Source: Spelaeicoccus albus
GTDB taxonomy: Bacteria > Actinomycetota > Actinomycetes > Actinomycetales > Brevibacteriaceae
Reading direction: 5' to 3'
Assembly: GCF_013409065.1 (NCBI RefSeq)
Contig: NZ_JACBZP010000001.1
Span: 1,364,001 to 1,428,000 of the forward strand
DNA: 64,000 nucleotides
How positions within the stretch are numbered: the first letter of the stretch is position 1; each line of letters opens with the position of its first letter. Shown piece by piece: positions 9,450-18,854 of this stretch. Under the pieces are notes generated by a model. That model worked only from the letters and a program-made list of their open reading frames with translations. It was not told the DNA's origin and searched no databases. The position numbers and the translations under genes are program-made.

Positions 9450-10357
9450 GTACCGCCACGCGTCGGGGGAGGAGTCAACCCCCCCTGCTTACAGGACCTG
9501 CATTACTTGTCATTGCGCTCCTGTTTCTATTCCCGATGGTGTACAACATCATCCTCTCGCTGCAAAAGCTCAGCCCGTACCAATCTCCCGGGGACGCTAT
9601 CTGGGTGGGGCTGTCGAATTTCACAGAGATATTCACCAACGGTGAGACGGCGTCGTCCGCCTGGAACACGGCGTTCTGGCTGACCGCGTTGACCGTCGCC
9701 ATCCGCCTCGTAGTCGGCATGGCGATAGCGCTTTTGCTGCAAAGCAGAGTGCTTGCACGGTGGAAGCTCCGCGGAGTGTGCCGCACGGCGGTCCTCATCC
9801 CGTGGATGGTACCGCCGGTAGTGGCCGTCGCGTGCTGGAAGTGGATCCTCGACGCCAACACCGGCGTGTTGAACCAGGTGCTCGTCTCCCTCGGCTTGGT
9901 GCCACGGGGAGTCCCATTTCTCGCGGACACCTCCACAGTGTGGTGGTCGATCGTTGCCATCGTCGTGTGGCGCGAACTTCCGTTCGTCGTCATCGTGTTG
10001 ATGGCGGGTCTTCAGTCCATACCGCAAGAACAATACGAGGCGGCCGCGCTGGACTCCGCCGGGCCGTGGAAATCGTTCCTGCACGTCACGGTTCCGAGTT
10101 TGCGGCCGGTCATCACCGTCGTCGTCATCATGACCGTGATCCAAACATTCAACAATTTCGTCTACGTCTGGCTGACGACCGGTGGGGGACCGGGCACCTA
10201 CACGCAGGTGCTCGCCACACAGCTTTATTCCGCCGCATTCGTCAAGAACGACCTCGGACATGGGGCGGCAATCGGCATCGTGATGTCCGCCATCATGGCG
10301 ATATTCGCTCTGGTCTACTTCCGCGTTGCCAACCGCGATGAGGTGCGTGACGTATGA
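9446..10357 (+). CDS. ABC sugar transporter permease (MalF/UgpA type)
   Basis: Protein of 303 residues with six predicted membrane segments. The cytoplasmic EAA loop that docks to the ATPase is visible as QEQYEAAALDSAGPWKSFLH, and the late YTQVLATQLYSAAF segment is typical of the first permease of sugar importers. Overlaps both neighbours by ATGA, so it is co-translated with the binding protein and the second permease. No ATPase gene is present in the operon; a shared MsiK-type ATPase encoded elsewhere is expected. Confidence 0.92.
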   Translation: MSTATRRGRSQPPLLTGPALLVIALLFLFPMVYNIILSLQKLSPYQSPGDAIWVGLSNFTEIFTNGETASSAWNTAFWLTALTVAIRLVVGMAIALLLQSRVLARWKLRGVCRTAVLIPWMVPPVVAVACWKWILDANTGVLNQVLVSLGLVPRGVPFLADTSTVWWSIVAIVVWRELPFVVIVLMAGLQSIPQEQYEAAALDSAGPWKSFLHVTVPSLRPVITVVVIMTVIQTFNNFVYVWLTTGGGPGTYTQVLATQLYSAAFVKNDLGHGAAIGIVMSAIMAIFALVYFRVANRDEVRDV

Positions 10358-11271
10358 CCACCACGACCTCTTCGACGACGCAGCCCAAAGAGGCGGACTC
10401 CAAACAAAACAACCGCCGGCCGGCCAAGCGGCGGCTCAGCAACAGCCGACGCCCTCGAGACCTGCTGGTGATCATCCCGACGTTCGTGCTGCTGTTGGTG
10501 ATCGTCTTCCCCGTCCTGTGGATGGTCTTCACCTCGCTACGACCGGCTACCGCGCTCGCCGGCAACGTGCCGTGGAGCCAGTACTTCTCCGGGCTCGGTT
10601 TCGACGCTTACCGCCGATTGTTCGACGGGACGACGTTCGCTCGGTACATCTTGAACAGCGTCGTCATCTCCTGCGCCAGCACAGTCTGCACGATCATCTT
10701 GGCGAGCATCGCGGGCTACGGCCTGTCCCGATTCCGGTTCCGGCTGCGCGGATTCATGCTTTTCATCATCATGGGCACGCAGCTGCTTCCGTTCGTCGTC
10801 CTGATCACGCCTGTGTACACGTTTTTCTCGGTGATCGGACTCCTCAACTCATACGTCGGAATTATCATCGTCTACACCGCGATGACACTGCCATTGTCGA
10901 TTTTCCTCACGCTCGGATATTTCGACACGATCCCGCGCGTGGTTGATGAGGCGGCCCGAATTGACGGCTGTACGACCCTCGGCGTGATCTTTCGGATCAT
11001 CGTGCCGCTGTCATTGCCCGGAATCGTTACCGTGGCCGTTACGGCGTTCATTGCGACGTGGGAAGAGTTCCTGTTCGCGACAGTATTGCTGACACAAGAC
11101 CAGGTGAAAACGGTACAAGTCGGACTCGCCGGCTACTTCGGGGAGTATTCGACCGACTGGGGCGTCATCATGGCCGCGGCAACGGTCGCGGCGATTCCGA
11201 CGATCTTGTTGTTCTCCATCGTCCAAAAACGACTGGTTGCCGGAATGGCAGCGGGAAGCGTTAAAGAGTGA
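10354..11271 (+). CDS. ABC sugar transporter permease (MalG/UgpE type)
   Basis: Protein of 305 residues with a long charged N-terminus and six membrane segments. EAA motif: VVDEAARIDGCTTLGVIFRI. It ends with the family-typical RLVAGMAAGSVKE. Partner of the permease encoded just upstream (ATGA overlap); its own stop overlaps the GTG start of the sulfatase (GTGA), so uptake and desulfation genes form one transcription unit. Confidence 0.92.
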   Translation: MTTTTSSTTQPKEADSKQNNRRPAKRRLSNSRRPRDLLVIIPTFVLLLVIVFPVLWMVFTSLRPATALAGNVPWSQYFSGLGFDAYRRLFDGTTFARYILNSVVISCASTVCTIILASIAGYGLSRFRFRLRGFMLFIIMGTQLLPFVVLITPVYTFFSVIGLLNSYVGIIIVYTAMTLPLSIFLTLGYFDTIPRVVDEAARIDGCTTLGVIFRIIVPLSLPGIVTVAVTAFIATWEEFLFATVLLTQDQVKTVQVGLAGYFGEYSTDWGVIMAAATVAAIPTILLFSIVQKRLVAGMAAGSVKE

Positions 11272-12602
11272 CTAATGAACGCCGGCGACCGAACGTCGTC
11301 ATCATTTATGCTGACGATCTCGGGTGGGGTGATCTCGGATGTTTCGGCGCGGACGATCTGCACACCCCCCACCTCGACGCGTTGAGCGCGTCCGGAGTGC
11401 GGCTGCCGAACTGGTACGCAAACTCACCGGTGTGCTCACCATCGCGCGCGGCGCTTCTCACCGGTCGTTACCCGGCGGAGGCCGGCGTCGAAGCAATCCT
11501 GGGAGGGTCACGCCGGACTGCGGGGTTGCCGGATCAGCCGACCATCGCCAGCGAACTGAAGCGGCGAGGCTGGTCGACGGCTATTTTCGGCAAATGGCAC
11601 CTCGGCGTGGAACCGTCCTATTCGCCGACGCATCGCGGCTTCGACACCCATTTCGGCTTCCGCGCCGGCTGCGTCGACTACTACTCGCACATCTACTACT
11701 GGGGCGACGAAAATCCGCTGCACGATTTGTGGCAGGACGACGACGAAGTCTGGATGAATGGCGAGTACCTCACGAGCGCGATCGCTCGCCGCGCCAGCGA
11801 CTACATCGAGGAACATGCTGCCAAACCGTTCTTCGCGTACGTGCCGTTCAATGCCCCGCACTACCCCCTGCACGCGCCCGACGAGTACGTCGAACGGTTC
11901 GCGCACCTGCCGGAAGGCCGACGCATGATGGCTGCGATGATCGCCGCGATGGACGACGGCGTCGGCCAAATCGTCGAGACCCTCGAACGGCTCGGGCTCA
12001 GGGACGACACCCTCGTTTTCATGTCCTCGGACAACGGACCGTCGATCGAAGAGCGTAACTGGCTGAACGGTGAAGAAGTCTCATACACTGGCGGATCGGC
12101 TGGCGGGCTGCGCGGACACAAGGGCTCGCTGTTCGAAGGCGGCATCCGCGTGCCCGCGATGCTCTCCTGGCCCGCGCGAATCCCCGCCGGGCAAGACTCC
12201 TCGGTCGTCGGTTCGATGATGGACTTGCTGCCCACGATCCTCCACGCTGTGGACGGCGACGAGTCGGAGATTCTGGAGGGCTTCAGCGGACAATCCGTGC
12301 TGAACAGTCTCATTGACGGCGAGACTGGCCCTGACCGCCGGATCTTCTGGGAGTACGAGGGGCAGACGGCCATGCGGCACGGGCGCTGGAAAGTCGTCCT
12401 CGACGTTACCGAGAGCATGAAGGCGCCCGTCGCCGTGCGCGAGGGCGTTTTCGACCTCGAGGCCGACCCGCACGAGACCCAAAACCTGCGGGATGCCGCA
12501 CCCGAGATACTCCGCGACGGCCGCGAGCGCATCGCCGACTGGAAACACCGCATCGATGCCGTGAGCGAACGACACGACAAGCAGCGGGGAGCAAAGCGCT
12601 GA
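11268..12602 (+). CDS. Sulfatase (type I, formylglycine-dependent)
   Basis: Protein of 444 residues. N-terminal metal ligands in VVIIYADDLGWGD (Asp16, Asp17), then the formylglycine consensus PVCSPSRAALLTGR with Cys56 as the residue modified by the formylglycine-generating enzyme. Further signatures: FGKWHLG, the second metal site FMSSDNG, and LRGHKGSLFEGGIRVP. Hydrolyses a sulfate ester, probably from a carbohydrate. There is no signal peptide, so it appears cytoplasmic and acts after uptake of the sulfated oligosaccharide. GTG start overlaps the permease; the stop overlaps the mannosidase start (TGATG). No formylglycine-generating enzyme gene is in the window. Confidence 0.92.
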   Translation: MTNERRRPNVVIIYADDLGWGDLGCFGADDLHTPHLDALSASGVRLPNWYANSPVCSPSRAALLTGRYPAEAGVEAILGGSRRTAGLPDQPTIASELKRRGWSTAIFGKWHLGVEPSYSPTHRGFDTHFGFRAGCVDYYSHIYYWGDENPLHDLWQDDDEVWMNGEYLTSAIARRASDYIEEHAAKPFFAYVPFNAPHYPLHAPDEYVERFAHLPEGRRMMAAMIAAMDDGVGQIVETLERLGLRDDTLVFMSSDNGPSIEERNWLNGEEVSYTGGSAGGLRGHKGSLFEGGIRVPAMLSWPARIPAGQDSSVVGSMMDLLPTILHAVDGDESEILEGFSGQSVLNSLIDGETGPDRRIFWEYEGQTAMRHGRWKVVLDVTESMKAPVAVREGVFDLEADPHETQNLRDAAPEILRDGRERIADWKHRIDAVSERHDKQRGAKR

Positions 12603-15600
12603 TGCACGATGGCGACCGAATTGTCGAGGCCCGCATCGACCGACTCATCCACGACTACATCGACCCCGCCGTCTACCGGCGCTCCACGCCCGCGACGGTC
12701 GCGGCCTGGCAGGTCCCCGACGAACCGGTGCCGTTCGCGACTGCGCGACGGCAACACTACGAGCCGTTCCAGGTCGGCTCACCCTGGGGCGGGAAGCCAT
12801 GGGGGACCACGTGGTTCCGCATCACGGGCAAGATCCCGCCGGACTACGGCACCCAGCCGGGAACCAGTGTCGAACTACTTGTCGACCTGGGATTCTCCAC
12901 GCGCCAGCCGGGCTTCCAAGCCGAGGGCCTGGTCTGGTCGGTGGACGGCGACACCGTCAAAGCGATCGAACCGCTGAACAACTACATGCCACTTACCGCC
13001 GGCCCGGGCGCGAGTCTCGACTATTACCTCGAGGCGGCAGCCAACCCCGACGCCGGCGGACACTACAACTACGACGAGACGTGGGTCGGCTCGAAGACAA
13101 CCGCCGGCAATGAACCGATTTACGTGCTTCGTCACATCGACATCGCGGAACGAGACAACACTGTCTGGGAGCTTCAGCGCGATCTTTGGACGCTGCGGGG
13201 CCTCCGCGACGAACTGCCCGAGAACTCGACGCGTTCTTCGTCTTTGCTTCGCAATCTCGAACGCGCTTTGGACGCGGTCGACCCGGACAACGTCGCCGGC
13301 AGTGCCCCGCAAGCACGCGCACTCCTTCGGCAAGCGCTCGATCGCCCGTCCCATGCGTCTGCGCACCGGATGATCGCAGTCGGTCATGCGCACATCGACT
13401 CCGCGTGGCTTTGGCCCGTCCGGGAGACGATTCGCAAATGCGCACGGACCTTCACCAACGTGCTTCAACTCATGGACGACGATCCTGACTTCGTCTTCGC
13501 CTGCTCCAGCGCACAGCAATACGCTTGGATCCGCGACTACTACCCCGAACTGTATGCACGGATCAAGTCTCGTGTGGCGGAAGGTAGATGGATTCCGGTC
13601 GGAGGAATGTGGGTCGAGTCCGATACGAACCTTCCAGGTGGCGAGGCCTTGGCCCGCCAGTTACTGATGGGCAAGCAGTTTTTTCTTGACGAATTCGGTT
13701 GCGATACGCCCGAAGTGTGGCTGCCGGACTCGTTCGGGTACACCGCGGCCATGCCGCAGCTGGTGCGTGCGAGCGGATCCAAGTGGTTCTTGACGCAGAA
13801 GCCCTCGTGGAACGAAACCAACGTCATGCCGCACAACTCGTTCCTGTGGGAAGGGATCGACGGTACCCGTGTGCTGACGCATTTCCCGCCGGCAGACACC
13901 TACAACTCCGACGTTTCCGGCGCGGATCTCGCGCGCGCCGAGCGCCAGCACAAGGAGAGCGGCGTATCTGACGTATCGATGCTGCTGTACGGCTATGGGG
14001 ACGGCGGGGGAGGGCCAACCCGCGAGATGCTCGCCGCTGCTCATAGAACGCACGACCTCGAGGGCTCGCCCCGCGTCGAACTCGGAACGCCGAAAGCCGC
14101 GTTCGAACAGATCGAGGCGACGCTGCCGCAACCGCCCGTTTGGCGTGGCGAGATGTACCTGGAACTGCACCGCGGCACGTACACCTCGCAGGCGCGGACG
14201 AAGCGCGGAAATCGACGTTGCGAACACCTTCTGCGAGAAGCGGAACTGTGGGCGACGATGGCAGCGGTGCGGCTCGGCAAACCGTACCCGTACGACGAGC
14301 TCCGCAAGGCATGGGAGGTCGTCCTCCTGCAACAGTTCCACGACATCTTGCCGGGCTCATCGATCGCGTGGGTATACGAGGTCGCCGAGAAGAATTACGC
14401 CGACGTCATCGCAACGCTTCGTCAGCTCGTCCATGAATCGACTACCGCGCTCAGCGAGACGATTCTCTCGGATAACGGAGAGCACGTGGGGGAGTGCTCG
14501 ACGGTCTATCCCTCCGGCGATATCGCAATGATCCGATTCAATGCCGCGCCGGTCACCGCCGACGGAATTCCACCGATGGGAGTCGGCATCGGGACAGCAA
14601 CGCCGAACGTTGAGCCTGTGAATTTTGCGGACGGTTGGAGAATCGATACCGGATCGATCACTACAACGATCGACGACGCCGGCCTGATTGTGTCGATCGT
14701 GGATCGTGACACGGGTCGCGAGTTAGTGCCGGAGAACGAACCGGCTGGCGTCTTGACGGTGTACCAGGACACGCCGCACCAATGGGATGCCTGGGACGTC
14801 GACCAAGCCGACCGTCGCAAGGCGACACGGCTGACGGCCGCCGAAACCGTAAGTCTCACTCCTGCTGGGGACCAGGTGGAAGTCCGCCGCACATACGGGG
14901 CCTCACAGTTCATTACGCGCTATTCCGCCGTGGCAGGTGCGCGCGAGCTCGTCATCGAGACGGAAGTTGACTGGCACGAGCGGAGAAAACTTCTCAAACT
15001 CGCTCTGCCGTTTGACCTCAAAGCCGATGATGCGACATCTGAAATTCAATTCGGCAACGTTCAACGACCGACGCACACGAACACATCGTGGGACAAAGCG
15101 CGGTTCGAAACCGCCGCGCACCGCTGGATTCACGTCGGTGAGCCCGACTTCGGAGTAGCAGTGGCGAACGATTCGACATACGGACACGACGTGACCCGAT
15201 GGACGAGGGAAGACGGCACGGTAACGACAACGATTCGCGAATCGCTGCTTCGCGCGCCCACCTTTCCGGATCCACTCGCGGATCAAGGCAATCACACGCT
15301 ACGCACCGTCGTCCGGGTGGCTCCTACGATCGTCGAAGCTGCCGACACGGGTTATCGAATCAACCTGCCCATCCGTGAAATGCCTTTCGGTACCCGTCAT
15401 GCTGAGGCGAACGCGAATACGGCAGAAGAATTCCCTCCGGTTGTGTCCGTTTCATCGCACTGTGTCTTCGTCGAAGCCGTAAAACTCGCCGAAGATCGCT
15501 CCGGCGACGTCATCGTCCGCCTCTACGAAGCTCGCGGCAGCCGCACGACCGACGTGGTTGTTACCTTCGGATTCGACGCCGCAGCAGTCTGGACGACTGA

Positions 15601-15751
15601 CCTCCTCGAGCGCCCGACAACAGGGGATACCGGCGGGGACCCGACGGTGGATGAACCCACTGTCGAGAAAAGTCGCTCTGTGACGCTGTCCATGCGCCCG
15701 TTCGGAATCACGACGCTGCGAGTCCAGCGCCAAACCCAAGGACGCGCATGA
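12602..15751 (+). CDS. Alpha-mannosidase, glycoside hydrolase family 38
   Basis: Protein of 1049 residues, the usual length of bacterial GH38 enzymes. The catalytic domain begins near residue 255 with the zinc-binding VGHAHIDSAWLWPVRETIRK; GGMWVESDTNLPGGEALARQ and the nucleophile aspartate in EVWLPDSFGY (about residue 376) follow; LQQFHDILPGSSIAWVY is the helical middle-domain signature. The C-terminal half is the beta-sandwich region. It removes alpha-linked mannose from glycans; no signal peptide, so cytoplasmic. As the last gene of the ABC-sulfatase operon it probably completes breakdown of a sulfated or N-glycan-derived mannoside. Linkage preference cannot be told. Confidence 0.93.
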   Translation: MHDGDRIVEARIDRLIHDYIDPAVYRRSTPATVAAWQVPDEPVPFATARRQHYEPFQVGSPWGGKPWGTTWFRITGKIPPDYGTQPGTSVELLVDLGFSTRQPGFQAEGLVWSVDGDTVKAIEPLNNYMPLTAGPGASLDYYLEAAANPDAGGHYNYDETWVGSKTTAGNEPIYVLRHIDIAERDNTVWELQRDLWTLRGLRDELPENSTRSSSLLRNLERALDAVDPDNVAGSAPQARALLRQALDRPSHASAHRMIAVGHAHIDSAWLWPVRETIRKCARTFTNVLQLMDDDPDFVFACSSAQQYAWIRDYYPELYARIKSRVAEGRWIPVGGMWVESDTNLPGGEALARQLLMGKQFFLDEFGCDTPEVWLPDSFGYTAAMPQLVRASGSKWFLTQKPSWNETNVMPHNSFLWEGIDGTRVLTHFPPADTYNSDVSGADLARAERQHKESGVSDVSMLLYGYGDGGGGPTREMLAAAHRTHDLEGSPRVELGTPKAAFEQIEATLPQPPVWRGEMYLELHRGTYTSQARTKRGNRRCEHLLREAELWATMAAVRLGKPYPYDELRKAWEVVLLQQFHDILPGSSIAWVYEVAEKNYADVIATLRQLVHESTTALSETILSDNGEHVGECSTVYPSGDIAMIRFNAAPVTADGIPPMGVGIGTATPNVEPVNFADGWRIDTGSITTTIDDAGLIVSIVDRDTGRELVPENEPAGVLTVYQDTPHQWDAWDVDQADRRKATRLTAAETVSLTPAGDQVEVRRTYGASQFITRYSAVAGARELVIETEVDWHERRKLLKLALPFDLKADDATSEIQFGNVQRPTHTNTSWDKARFETAAHRWIHVGEPDFGVAVANDSTYGHDVTRWTREDGTVTTTIRESLLRAPTFPDPLADQGNHTLRTVVRVAPTIVEAADTGYRINLPIREMPFGTRHAEANANTAEEFPPVVSVSSHCVFVEAVKLAEDRSGDVIVRLYEARGSRTTDVVVTFGFDAAAVWTTDLLERPTTGDTGGDPTVDEPTVEKSRSVTLSMRPFGITTLRVQRQTQGRA

Positions 15752-15862
15752 CCGGGTGTTGATTCAATTGTCGCAAGGTTGGCTGCTCCGTCAGCGCGTT
15801 GATGCCCGAAGCTGCAGCTCGCGGCTCGTAGTGACGGTACGAAGGGATGAAAGCAGTTGGAG

Positions 15863-16168
15863 TTACGTCAGCGTCCGTGTCTGTGCGGTGTCATCGACTA
15901 CCGTGCAGGCGTTGGATACGATCGTGGCTTGCCGATCCGGGCAGTCGCGGGACCACATTATTCGCTTGTCGCGCCATCTGTCGTAGCAGCTGTCCCACCC
16001 CTCCGGCTCGGCAGCGTCCAGCACGAAGCGCGTCGCTATCGAGACTAGCAAGCTCGCCGCGAATTCGCTGATGACCGGGATGGTATCGCAGTAGCGCGGC
16101 GCGTACCAGACGGTGTTGTCACGGAACGCCCGCTACATATCGATGACGACGATCCGTTGTGTGGCGCT
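15863..16168 (-). pseudogene. Remnant of isochorismatase-family cysteine hydrolase with nonsense codon
   Basis: Reading the minus strand gives SATQRIVVIDM, then TAG (bases 16135-16133), then RAFRDNTVWYAPRY and, further on, IATRFVLDAAEPEGWDSCYD followed by RWRDK. The segment RIVVIDMQ-RAF is the N-terminal strand and catalytic aspartate of isochorismatase-like cysteine hydrolases, where the residue after M is glutamine; CAG to TAG explains the stop. TRF-PEG-YYxRW is the next conserved block. The domain half with the catalytic cysteine is absent. It is a decayed fragment in the 555-base gap after the mannosidase; nothing else was recognised in that gap. Confidence 0.7.
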
Positions 16169-16306
16169 CCGTGTCCTCGGCCGTACGCCCGAGCTCGGTG
16201 GAAAGCGCCGAATATTGTCTTCGATGATGCGAATGTCGGCAATGCGGACACGGGCGTGACCGTAGGAGCTGGCAGTGCGACTAGCCCGACGCTCGTAATG
16301 TCGAGC

Positions 16307-17671
16307 TTAGGACGAAGTGAGCGTGCTGTCATCGGATTGCGTCGTTTGGCTTTCCAATGACATCTCCGGCGGAGTCTTCCGAAAGCCTCTGGTCAGGACA
16401 GCGAGGTATAAGATGCCCAGCGCCAGCCAGCAAAGGCCCAAATAAAGCGCTATGGTACCGAGCTGCGTAAGAAGGTAGAAATCCACGGTTGCACCGAGGA
16501 GCGGTAGGACGACGAACTTCATGACGGAGAGGCGATTTTGGCGAGCGCGTTGCTTCCAGAAGTGGACGATTACGCAAATATTGACCATCGTGAAAGTCAG
16601 AAACGCGCCGAAGTTGATAAACGACGTGGCCGTGTCCACGGATAGGACCAAGGCGATCAGCCCGACCACGGCGACCAGCAACAGGTTCAAAGTGGGAGTC
16701 TTCAGCTTGGGGTGAAGACGTCCAAAGAAGCCGCGCGGCAGCACACCATCTCGCCCCATGACGAACATAAGCCGGCTTGTGCTTGCCTGGACGGCAATGC
16801 ATGATGCAAAGCTGCCGGCAAGGATAACGATATTGACAATGTTGGCAAATATTGGTCCGCCCACCAGGTTAAACATGGGGAAGGCGACCGAAGACGGATC
16901 CTTGAAGCTGCCGCCCGGGTGCACGAGTTGCATGATGTAGGAGACAACGACAAAGATACCGGTGCCGACAACGACCACCAGCAGAATTCCGCGTGGGATA
17001 TTTCGCTTTGGATTAATGGTTTCTTCGCTAAGTGTGCTGATTGCATCGAAGCCAAGGAATGAATACGCGGCAACTGCGGCACCTGACGAAACAAGCGCGA
17101 TGCTAGTCGAGGAGTTCCATAGGGGCGTCGTGAGCGAGGCCGACGGGACCGTAAAGATGAGGTGCTTTACACAAAGCACGACGAACGCAGCCATACCGGC
17201 CAAAGTGAGCGTTAGCAGCGTCTTGTTCACCCTGTCGGCGAGCACGATGCCCAATATATTGACCGCAGTCGTGACGGCTATGACGAGAACAAGCCATATC
17301 CACAGTGGCACGCTCGGAAATTGTGCGCTGATGTAGACGGCGGTCACTAGCCAAGCCACCATCGGAAGGAAGAAGTAGTCCAGGAGGATTGCCCAGCCTA
17401 CAAGGAACCCGGTGTGCGGATTGATCATCTTTCGGGCATAAGTGTAGGCAGAACCCGATGAGGGGTAAATTCGCGCCAATTTTCCGTAGCTGAGAGCGGT
17501 AAGCGCCATCGCCGCACCGGCAATTAGATATGAGGTAGGAGTGGATCCGTGGCTTCTTGACGCGATAACCCCGAACGTTAATATGACAATCGACGGAGCC
17601 ATGTAGGCGACTCCAAACACGACGAGCGAAGTCAGCGACAACTTCGCTGCCATTCTCTGCGGAGAGCTCAT
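16307..17671 (-). CDS. APC-superfamily amino acid/amine permease
   Basis: Protein of 454 residues, about 12 membrane segments. N-terminal LSLTSLVVFGVAYMAPSIVI corresponds to the APC TM1 unwound region, and SSGSAYTYARKMINPHTGFL, GFDAISTLSEETINPKRNIP and ASTSRLMFVMGRDGVLPRGF are conserved family blocks. Imports an amino acid or amine, probably with H+. The second ATG (17671) was chosen because AAAGGGA sits a few bases upstream of it; the first ATG (17692) would encode a short charged leader. Followed on the same strand's upstream side by the carbon-nitrogen hydrolase gene, suggesting uptake plus hydrolysis of an amide-type compound. Confidence 0.88.
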   Translation of the reverse strand: MSSPQRMAAKLSLTSLVVFGVAYMAPSIVILTFGVIASRSHGSTPTSYLIAGAAMALTALSYGKLARIYPSSGSAYTYARKMINPHTGFLVGWAILLDYFFLPMVAWLVTAVYISAQFPSVPLWIWLVLVIAVTTAVNILGIVLADRVNKTLLTLTLAGMAAFVVLCVKHLIFTVPSASLTTPLWNSSTSIALVSSGAAVAAYSFLGFDAISTLSEETINPKRNIPRGILLVVVVGTGIFVVVSYIMQLVHPGGSFKDPSSVAFPMFNLVGGPIFANIVNIVILAGSFASCIAVQASTSRLMFVMGRDGVLPRGFFGRLHPKLKTPTLNLLLVAVVGLIALVLSVDTATSFINFGAFLTFTMVNICVIVHFWKQRARQNRLSVMKFVVLPLLGATVDFYLLTQLGTIALYLGLCWLALGILYLAVLTRGFRKTPPEMSLESQTTQSDDSTLTSS

Positions 17672-17766
17672 TCTTCTTCCCTTTCTCTTCATTGAGCAGG
17701 TTGCTTTGAGTCGCAGTGGTCGAGATTCATTTGCAGCAATCGGAGCACCGAAGCGTGGCGCTTCTT

Positions 17767-18675
17767 TTAGGCAGTTGTCGGCTGGTCGGCGCTACATTGT
17801 GGGTGCCACTTTTCCGGGGTCAGAGCGCCGTCGTACAGCGGCAACGGGATGCTGTCGTCGATACCCTCGAATTGCTGCCACGGACGAGTGACCCCACCGG
17901 TTCCGTGCTGACGAACTGCGTGAACTTCATCGAGGTCGATAACGTCGGTCAACACCGTCGATTCTGAGCTCGTCGATTCAACACATACTCGTCCTTGCGG
18001 ATCGATGAGTAGGCTTCGGCCGAGGCCATCTGGCGCCGCCGCGTTGACGCTGGCGACAAAAACTTGGTTAGCAATGGCGTTAGCGCGATTAAGCGTTACC
18101 TCTTGCGCGCGGTCCGAGGTTGGCGTCAAGACCACGTTGACGATTAGTTCGGCACCCATCCAGGCCAAGTGTCTGCTCGCCTCTGGAAACCACGAGTCGT
18201 AGCAGATGGAAAGCCCGATGCGTCCGAAACCGGCCATGTCGAAGACGACAAACCGGTCTCCGGCACTGACCTTTTCGTGTGGCCGCCACGGGAACACTTT
18301 CCGGTAGGATGCGACTCGCTGGCCCTCGGGCGAATACACTGCGGTCGTGTTGTATATGAGCCCGTCGTCTCCGCGTTCGTAAAAGCTTCCTGGTATCAAC
18401 CAGATTCGTAGGTCTCCCGCGATTTCAGCGAGGAGTCGATTCCGCTTGCCGTCGATTGGTTCGGCCATGGCTTCGATGAGCGCCTCCGTCTCGTGGTGGG
18501 ACGCGTCACCGGTTGGATTCAGATGAAGTTCGGGGAATACGAACAACTGGGTGTCCGTGTAGCGCTGAGTCAGGCCCTCTAACTGCGTAGTGAACGATGC
18601 GAGAGTTGTGTCTGCTCGGATCGACTGCGGTGTAGCAGGGGATTGGACGAGCGCAATTGGAAGGAGTCTAGTCAT
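17767..18675 (-). CDS. Carbon-nitrogen hydrolase (nitrilase superfamily)
   Basis: Protein of 302 residues with the nitrilase catalytic triad: Glu49 in LFVFPELHLNP, Lys126 in VASYRKVFPW, and Cys158 in GLSICYDSWFPE. Superfamily members cleave amides, nitriles or N-carbamoyl groups in the cytoplasm; ICYDSWFPE is the amidase-type cysteine context. It lies upstream of the APC permease on the same strand and divergent from a TetR regulator, with a perfect palindrome 25 bases before its start. In this context it may act on N-carbamoylputrescine-like or gamma-glutamyl/amide intermediates of amine breakdown; the exact substrate is inference. Confidence 0.88.
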   Translation of the reverse strand: MTRLLPIALVQSPATPQSIRADTTLASFTTQLEGLTQRYTDTQLFVFPELHLNPTGDASHHETEALIEAMAEPIDGKRNRLLAEIAGDLRIWLIPGSFYERGDDGLIYNTTAVYSPEGQRVASYRKVFPWRPHEKVSAGDRFVVFDMAGFGRIGLSICYDSWFPEASRHLAWMGAELIVNVVLTPTSDRAQEVTLNRANAIANQVFVASVNAAAPDGLGRSLLIDPQGRVCVESTSSESTVLTDVIDLDEVHAVRQHGTGGVTRPWQQFEGIDDSIPLPLYDGALTPEKWHPQCSADQPTTA

Positions 18676-18699
18676 CGTAACCGGTTTCCAAGTCGGTAA

Positions 18700-18717
18700 T
18701 ACCGGCCGCGGCCGGTA
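18700..18717. promoter_or_regulatory. Perfect 18-base palindrome, candidate TetR operator
   Basis: TACCGGCCGCGGCCGGTA is its own reverse complement. It lies 25 bases upstream of the carbon-nitrogen hydrolase and 138 bases upstream of the TetR gene, in their shared divergent gap. GC-rich against an AT-rich surround. A TetR site is the simplest reading. Confidence 0.5.
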
Positions 18718-18755
18718 ATTCTTTGAATAAATTTTAAGAAATAAATTCTAAGAAT
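18718..18755. promoter_or_regulatory. AT-rich inverted repeat ATTCTTTGAAT ... ATTCTAAGAAT
   Basis: Two 11-base arms (18718-18728 and 18745-18755) are inverted copies with one mismatch, each itself nearly palindromic. They abut the GC-rich palindrome. This may be a second regulator site or overlap the promoters of the divergent genes. Confidence 0.4.
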
Positions 18756-18854
18756 GTCAAGAGGCGGTGCTTCGGTGCTTCGCGGCTTCTCTAGCTACCC
18801 GACGCCGGATTGACTGGCGGAGCTGCGAAACCGTCTGTGTGCGAACATCAATGT

